A DNA stretch of 64,000 nt from Bryum argenteum (taxonomy: Eukaryota > Streptophyta > Bryopsida > Bryales > Bryaceae): NCBI GenBank assembly GCA_037043015.1, contig CM073329.1, forward strand, positions 15,268,648-15,332,647, written 5' to 3'. Both the position numbers and the translations under genes were made by a program. Below the pieces are notes generated by a model. It was not told where the DNA came from. It worked only from the letters and a program-made list of their open reading frames with translations, and made no database searches. How positions within the stretch are numbered: the first letter of the stretch is position 1; every line of letters starts with the position of its first letter. This document shows positions 58,173 to 64,000 of the stretch, in pieces.

Positions 58173-60973
58173 TTGAATTCGCTCATATCTGTATTGAAAC
58201 ATGGCCTGTTCATGGGATTCTCGGGTAGTAGAGGATGCTAGCGCTGTAGTGGCTCCTTGCTTGTGCTCGCCGATGAAGCCTTTGTGTGCCAGCTTGGTGC
58301 GGGCTGAGGCACTTCAATGATGTTCAGATGCACGCCGATGAAGCCCCGTCTGTGGCAGCTTGGTGCGGGCTGAGGCATTTCAAACTGCTTTCAGATGCTT
58401 TCGCCGATGAAGCCCGTCCCGAGGCGACTCGTTGCGGCGAGGCATTTCAAAACCCGCCGAGATGAAGCCTGGTGAATGTAGGCCCCGCCATCGAGGCTCT
58501 TGCGTTGCTTATTTGAAAAAGCAGTGCGAAGCGGAGTTAGACATTCGTCCACACGAATGTCAGCGTAATGAGCACGTTGTTGCTTTTATGATTTTGCTTT
58601 TGATCTACCTGCTTGAATTCGGAGGACTATTGTATTGCAAACTTGCTGGTGTGTGGGGTAATCTGTTGGTGGAGGATGCTAGCGCTGCAGAGGTTCTTGC
58701 TTGTGCTCGCCGATGAAGCCCCGTCTGTGGCAGCTCGTTGTGGGCTGAGGCATTTCAAACCTGCTCAGATGAAGCCTGGTGAATGTAGGCCCTGCCATTG
58801 GGGCTCTTGCCTTGCTTATTTGAACACAGGGTGCGAAGCAGGTTAGACATTTGTCCACGAATGTCTGGTAGAAGGAGCACGTTTTTGCTTTTATGATTTT
58901 GCTTTTGATCTCCCTGCTTGAATTCGGAGGACTATTGTATTGCAAACTTGCTGGTGTGTGGGGTAATCTGTTGGTGGAGGATGCTAGCGCTGCAGAGGTT
59001 CTTACTTGTGCTCGCCGATGAAGCCCCGTCTGTGGCAGCTTGGTGCGGGCTGAGGCATTTCAAACTTGCTCAGATGCTCGCCGATGAAGCCCCGTCTGTG
59101 GCAGCTCGTTGTGGGCTGAGGCATTTCAAACCTGCTCAGATGAAGCCTGGTGAATGTAGGCCCTGCCATTGGGGCTCTTGCCTTGCTTATTTGAACACAG
59201 GGTGCGAAGCAGGTTAGACATTCGTCCACGAATGTCTGGCACAAGGAGCACGTTTTTGCATTTTTTATTTTGCTTTTGATCCCCCTGCTTGAATTCGGTG
59301 GACTATGTTTTGGAAATCTTGCCGGTGTGTGGGGTAATCTGTTGGTGGAGGATGCTAGCGCTGCAGAGGTTCTTACTTGTGCTCGTTGATGAAGCCCCGT
59401 CTGTGGCAGCTTGGTGCGGGCTGAGGCATTTCAAACTTGCTCAGATGCTCGCCGATGAAGCCCCGTCTGTGGCAGCTCGTTGCGGGCTGAGGCATTTCAA
59501 ACCTGCTCAGATGAAGCCTGGTGAATGTAGGCCCTGCCATTGGGGCTCTTGCCTTGCTTATTTGAACACAGTGGTGCGAGCGGAGTTAGACATTCGTCCA
59601 CGAATGTCGGCACAAGGAGCACGTTTTTGCATTTTTATTTTGCTTTTGATCCCGCCGCTTGAATTCGGTGGACTATGTTTTGGAAATCTTGCTGGTGTGT
59701 GGGGTAATCCGTTGGTGGAGGATGCTAGCGCTGCAGAGGCTCCTTGCTTGTGCTCGCCGATGAAGCCTCGTCTGTGGCAGCTTGGTGCGGGCTGAGGCAT
59801 TTCAAACCTGCTCAGATGCTCGACGATGAAGCCCCGTCTGTAGCAACTCGTTGCGGGCTGAGGCATTTCAAACCTGCTCAGATGAAGCCTGGTGAATGTA
59901 GGCCCTGCCATTGGGGCTCTTGCCTTGCTTATTTGAACACGCGGGTGCGAGCGGGTTAGACATTCGTCCACGAATGTCTGGCACAAGGAGCACGTTTTTG
60001 CATTTTTTATTTTGCTTTTGATCCCCCTGCTTGAATTCGGTGGACTATGTTTTGGAAATCTTGCTGGTGTGTGGGGTAATCTGTTGGTGGAGGATGCTAG
60101 CGCTGCAGAGGCTCCTTGCTTGTGCTCGCCGATGAAGCCTCGTCTGTGGCAGCTTGGTGCGGGCTGAGGCATTTCAAACCTGCTCAGATGCTCGACGATG
60201 AAGCCCCGTCTGTAGCAACTCGTTGCGGGCTGAGGCATTTCAAACCTGCTCAGATGCTCGACGATGAAGCCCCGTCTGTAGCAGCTCGTTGCGGGCTGAG
60301 GCATTTCAAACCTGCTCAGATGAAGCCTGGTGAATGTAGGCCCTGCCATTGGGGCTCTTGCCTTGCTTATTTGAACACATGGTGCGAAGCAGGTTAGACA
60401 TTCGTCCACGAATGTCTGGCACAAGGAGCACGTTTTTGCATTTTTTATTTTGCTTTTGATCCTGCTGCTTGAATTCGGTGGACTATGTTTTGGAAATCTT
60501 GCTGGTGTGTGGGGTAATCCGTTGGTGGAGGATGCTAGCGCTGCAGAGGCTCCTTGCTTGTGCTCGCCGATGAAGCCCCGTCTGTGGCAGCTTGGTGCGG
60601 GCTGAGGCATTTCAAACCTGCTCAGATGCTCGACGATGAAGCCCCGTCTGTAGCAACTCGTTGCGGGCTGAGGCATTTCAAACCTGCTCAGATGAAGCAT
60701 GGTGAATGTAGGCCCTGCCATTGGGGCTCTTGCCTTGCTTATTTGAACACAGGGTGCGAAGCAGGTTAGACATTTGTCCACGAATGTCTGGTAGAAGGAG
60801 CATGTTTTTGCTTTTATGATTTTGCTTTTGATCTCCCTGCTTGAATTCGGAGGACTATTGTATTGCAAACTTGCTGGTGTGTGGGGTAATCTGTTGGTGG
60901 AGGATGCTAGCGCTGCAGAGGCTCTTGCTTGTGCTCGCCGATGAAGCCAGGTCTGTGGCAGCTTGGTGCGGGC
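58173..60973. repeat. Higher-order tandem array: eight units of 305-440 bp with variable inner repeats
   Basis: The landmark TTGAATTC starts units at 58173, 58613, 58918, 59289, 59659, 60031, 60469 and 60841, giving periods of 440, 305, 371, 370, 372, 438 and 372. Length differences are explained by one, two or three copies of an inner unit of about 69 bp (ctcg-cgatgaagccccgtctgt...catttcaaacctgctcagatg). The outer unit also holds a conserved palindrome 'gacattcgtccacgaatgtc'. Long open frames occur on both strands, including 475 codons on the minus strand over 59558-60985, built from repeats of LSRFEMPQPA; I treat them as by-products. The right end is cut by the hAT element. Confidence 0.9.
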
Positions 60974-63900
60974 CAGGGATGTCACAGCGTCCGGACGTCC
61001 GGCAGGGGTCCGGGGACCGTCCGTGACTTAGAAAATCTGGTCGTTTTACTAAGGGTAAATGACCAACGGGGTGCGTTCATTGGTCGAACCACCCCGTCGA
61101 CCGGTCCCCGACCTCTCCGTCGGCCGACCGACCGGTCGGCGGCGCGAAGGGCGACGCCGACCGCCGGTTCGGCGGCGACCGCCCTCGCATCCGGCGACCG
61201 CCAATGGCCAGATGGCCCTTTTGAGCATCCAACGGTTTAGGAGCATTTCAACTTCAAATTGCAACGGTCATATTCGAAGTTGGATGGTATATAAGAGAAG
61301 AGACATTGAGTCTCATTTCACTTCCGAATTTTGAACACTTTCCAAGAGCTTTGAGCCACATAATTCATTTTATGTGTACATTGCTTGGTAGGTATTGAGT
61401 TCGGAAGTGAGGATTTCCGTAAGGAACTCTTGCCATTTTTTTCCCGTCACGGTCCCACCATTGTTTAAGACTTTGAGGCGTCCTATTTATTAAAATGGGC
61501 CCTGCTCCACATGAGCCTTGGTTTAGAGACATCGAGAAGGAAGGCAAAGCGTCTGGGTCCTTCCTACAGTGCTCACTATCGTGTAATTGTTTCGAAGAAG
61601 AAGAGTCGGAATTAGAGTCATTATGGGTACGAGAAGATTCCTGGACATAGGGATTCAAGTTCTGGCCTTTGCCCAAAGTCGCCTAGGAAATTATGCGATT
61701 ATTTTTAAGATGTGGTGGGAGTTCCTCCATATAACGGAGAATTGGAACTATTTCTCGGTGAATGTTCTCTCACTCCATCCACGGACGTTCAGTGCTTCAA
61801 AACATGACATTCCCGAAACCCCTAGGAGTGACTCTTGTGTAGGGTCCTCGCTAGGCACCCCCATGAATTCAACAAATCTTTTGGTAGGGTCAACCTCCGC
61901 TTCTTCCATGCATATGAGGGGAATAAGAGATACTCGCCCGATGTTTGGATCTATGAAGCAAACGAAGCAATCTTCAATTGAAGCTACTTTTTGAGCGGAT
62001 AGGCGGGAGTTGGATAAACTCGGGCGAAATTTTTTACGAAGCAAATATACCATTCTCAGAGCCCGCAATGATGCGTTCAAAGCCGCCGTGATGAGGACTG
62101 CGGGATTTCGAAAATCCTATGCTCCACCATCCTACCATGACATTCGGACAAGGTTGTTAGGAGAAGTAAAGACGGAGTTACAAAAGAAACTAGATAGTAG
62201 ACTCTCCGAGAGCCTTCGGAAGTTTGGAGGAACTTTGACTATGATGGATGGATGGTCATCTCGTGACTAGTCGCCCTTTGGTGAATGCGATGCTCGTGAC
62301 TCAAGCCGGAGAGCTTTTTTTTGGTCTTTGTCGATACATCGGCCAAGAAAAATAGCGGTGTACATGTCAACTCTCATGTTGAAGTACATAAAACAAGTTG
62401 GACCGAGAACATTGTTCAAGTATGCATGAGACAATGCTTCAGATTGCTCAATGCCTCAAGAATAGTCCTTGAGAAATATCCGCACATTTTCATGCAAGGG
62501 TGTGCGACACATGCAATGGACTTGTTGTTGGAGGATTGGGAAAGTTTGGATGGATGGCGAATACTTTGGTCATGGCGAAGAAAATGGTCAAGTTTATCAA
62601 GAGGCGACAAATGCCCCTAGTTGTGTTTCGTAAACACGAGGCGAAATTCACCCCATCGATGCCTGGGAAAACAAGATTTGCTAGTCAATTCATAATGATA
62701 GATCGCTTGTTGGAGGTCAAGGAATCATTGGAGCAAGTTGTTGTCGACCCTATGTTCATGACCTATGCCTCAAGAAGACGGTATCGCTAGAGATAAGCTT
62801 ATATTCTCACGTAAGGTCAAGAAGGTGGTGTTGAGCGATGAGTTTTGGAAGCAATGCAAAAGACTACGGGATATGGTTGCCCCCGTGGTGTACGCTCTGA
62901 GAGAATTCGACGGCAAGGCTCCTAGTACGGGCAAGGCATGGCATATCATGCGTGATCTTGAGAGACATGTCCATACTTTGCACGCACCGCCCATCTCATT
63001 GGAACCACTTGAGGTGGCCACCGCAAAAGAGGAGTTTTACCATCGGAAACGGCTCATGACAATGGATTTACATGGCGCGGCTGCACTTTTAAATCCTTAT
63101 TTATTACACGACCAAGAGTTAGCTGACGATCCCGATCTTACAATAGCTTGCAAGCGTGTTTTACAAAAATTATGTCCCGCGGAGGATTACGCTGACGTGG
63201 TGAGTGAATTTCTTGCGTTTCGAGTAAGGGGTCCACCATTCCATGACATGCTGGAGCCTAATACTCAAAAACTAGCTCCACATGCATGGTGGGAGTTTGA
63301 AGGTGCTTGTGCTAAGCTCCTCTCTCCAATTGCAAAGCGAATATTAGCACAGACCGTGTCCTCGTCGACTGCGAACGCAATCGAGAGTAGCTACTCTTAT
63401 GTTCACGACAAGAAACGGAATCGGTTACTACCCGGTAGAGAGGCGATGACTTGGTCTACATATATTCCAACTCGAAATTGCTCGCGAATGATAAGTTGAG
63501 TGATGATGGGCGGTGGTATAGAGAGAACTTGGATTTAGAGGAAGAACAAGTACATGAGAATGATGAGGAAGTCAATCAGTACGAATCGTAGTCGATGACA
63601 ATGATGTTTTTGAATTTGGCGATGAAGATGATGATATGACTTTCTTCCCCGCTTCAAATGATGAAGATGCTCCAAATGTTCATGATGCTAATGGTGATTT
63701 TATCGCTCATGGTCTTTCAAATGGATGATCTAGATGATGAGCAGCCGTTAGCCCGGTTAATGACACAAGGCGGCATGGACAAATCAAATAACGTCGTACC
63801 TGTTATCGCTACTGGTTTACGGTTGGAAAAGGAGGCGATAGATGCGAAGACCACTGCGTGCAACACAACTGCGGGCACTATGAGCTCTGATCCGGTCGCG

Positions 63901-64000
63901 GAGAATATTGCATCCGGTAGTAAGGATCAAGTATCTGATCAATGTGCTACTCCCCGCGCTTTATTTCAACCCTCTACTACAAGGGTTACGACAACCTTGG
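60974..64000 (+). mobile_element. hAT-superfamily DNA transposon, runs off the right edge
   Basis: It begins CAGGGATGTCACAGCG, a typical hAT terminal inverted repeat, inserted into the tandem array; the 8 bp before it (GTGCGGGC) would be the target duplication. The right terminus is outside the window. The first 230 bp are rich in CCGACC/GGTCGG/GTCCGG motifs, probably transposase-binding subterminal repeats. The transposase gene lies at about 61990-63590. Confidence 0.85.
61990..63590 (+). pseudogene. hAT transposase, degenerate
   Basis: In order there are a segment with YAPPSYHDIRTRLLGEVKTE and GGTLTMMDGWSSRD (start of the DUF659/RNase H-like core, 62010-62270), EKYPHIFMQGCATHAMDLLL near 62470-62530, AKKMVKFIKRRQMPLVVFRK near 62574-62630, KTRFASQFIMIDRLLEVKES near 62670-62735, and the C-terminal dimerisation region with SSSTANAIESSYSYVHDKKR near 63360-63420. 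A stop follows GWSSRD and the frame changes at several places (near 62330, 62430, 62750 and 63450). An N-terminal BED zinc finger was not found. This copy should not make transposase. hAT transposases cut at the terminal repeats and give 8-bp target duplications. Confidence 0.85.

Overview
The window looks like nuclear DNA of a land plant. Its genes carry many short introns with GT-AG borders, and the proteins are plant-type: a CEQORH-like quinone oxidoreductase, a cytosolic pyruvate kinase and an F-box protein. The mobile elements are also plant-typical: a Ty3/gypsy chromovirus, Ty1/copia, CACTA and hAT. I cannot name the species. Compact genes in long repeat-rich spacers would fit a bryophyte or another early-diverging plant, but that is inference. 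No system that I would call wholly new is visible.

Layout. 1-5,880 is repeat-rich spacer. 5,883-22,508 is a gene cluster: quinone oxidoreductase (-, 5 exons), tRNA-His guanylyltransferase THG1 (-, 7 exons), acyl-protein thioesterase (+, 6 exons) and an amidase-signature hydrolase (-, 13 exons). I rebuilt all four exon by exon, and every splice phase closes. 22,509-27,085 is spacer holding three short elements bounded by TTAA and 5'-CCC...GGG-3' ends. 27,085-35,495 holds a segmental duplication of an F-box gene; copy 1 (27,788-29,359) is intact and copy 2 (33,502-35,049) is a pseudogene. 35,968-39,802 is a cytosolic pyruvate kinase (-, 5 exons). A decayed fragment of another pyruvate kinase lies at 43,861-44,000.

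From 44,015 to the right edge the DNA is almost all mobile or satellite. A truncated copia fossil is split by an LTR-like insertion of about 1.9 kb, which is itself split by a young gypsy chromovirus with near-identical LTRs. The copia is cut off on its right by the left end of a CACTA-type element whose interior is full of GATGTCT/AGACATC motifs. Then come a 22-bp satellite, a higher-order tandem array of 305-440-bp units with a variable number of roughly 69-bp sub-repeats, and an hAT transposon inserted into that array and running off the window.

The host genes are separate housekeeping functions (carbonyl detoxification, tRNA-His maturation, protein depalmitoylation, amide hydrolysis, protein turnover, glycolysis) and do not form one pathway. 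The best leads are the TTAA-bounded element family, the near-perfect intronic hairpins, the inverted repeat families in two introns of the pyruvate kinase gene, and the three-level nest of retroelements.
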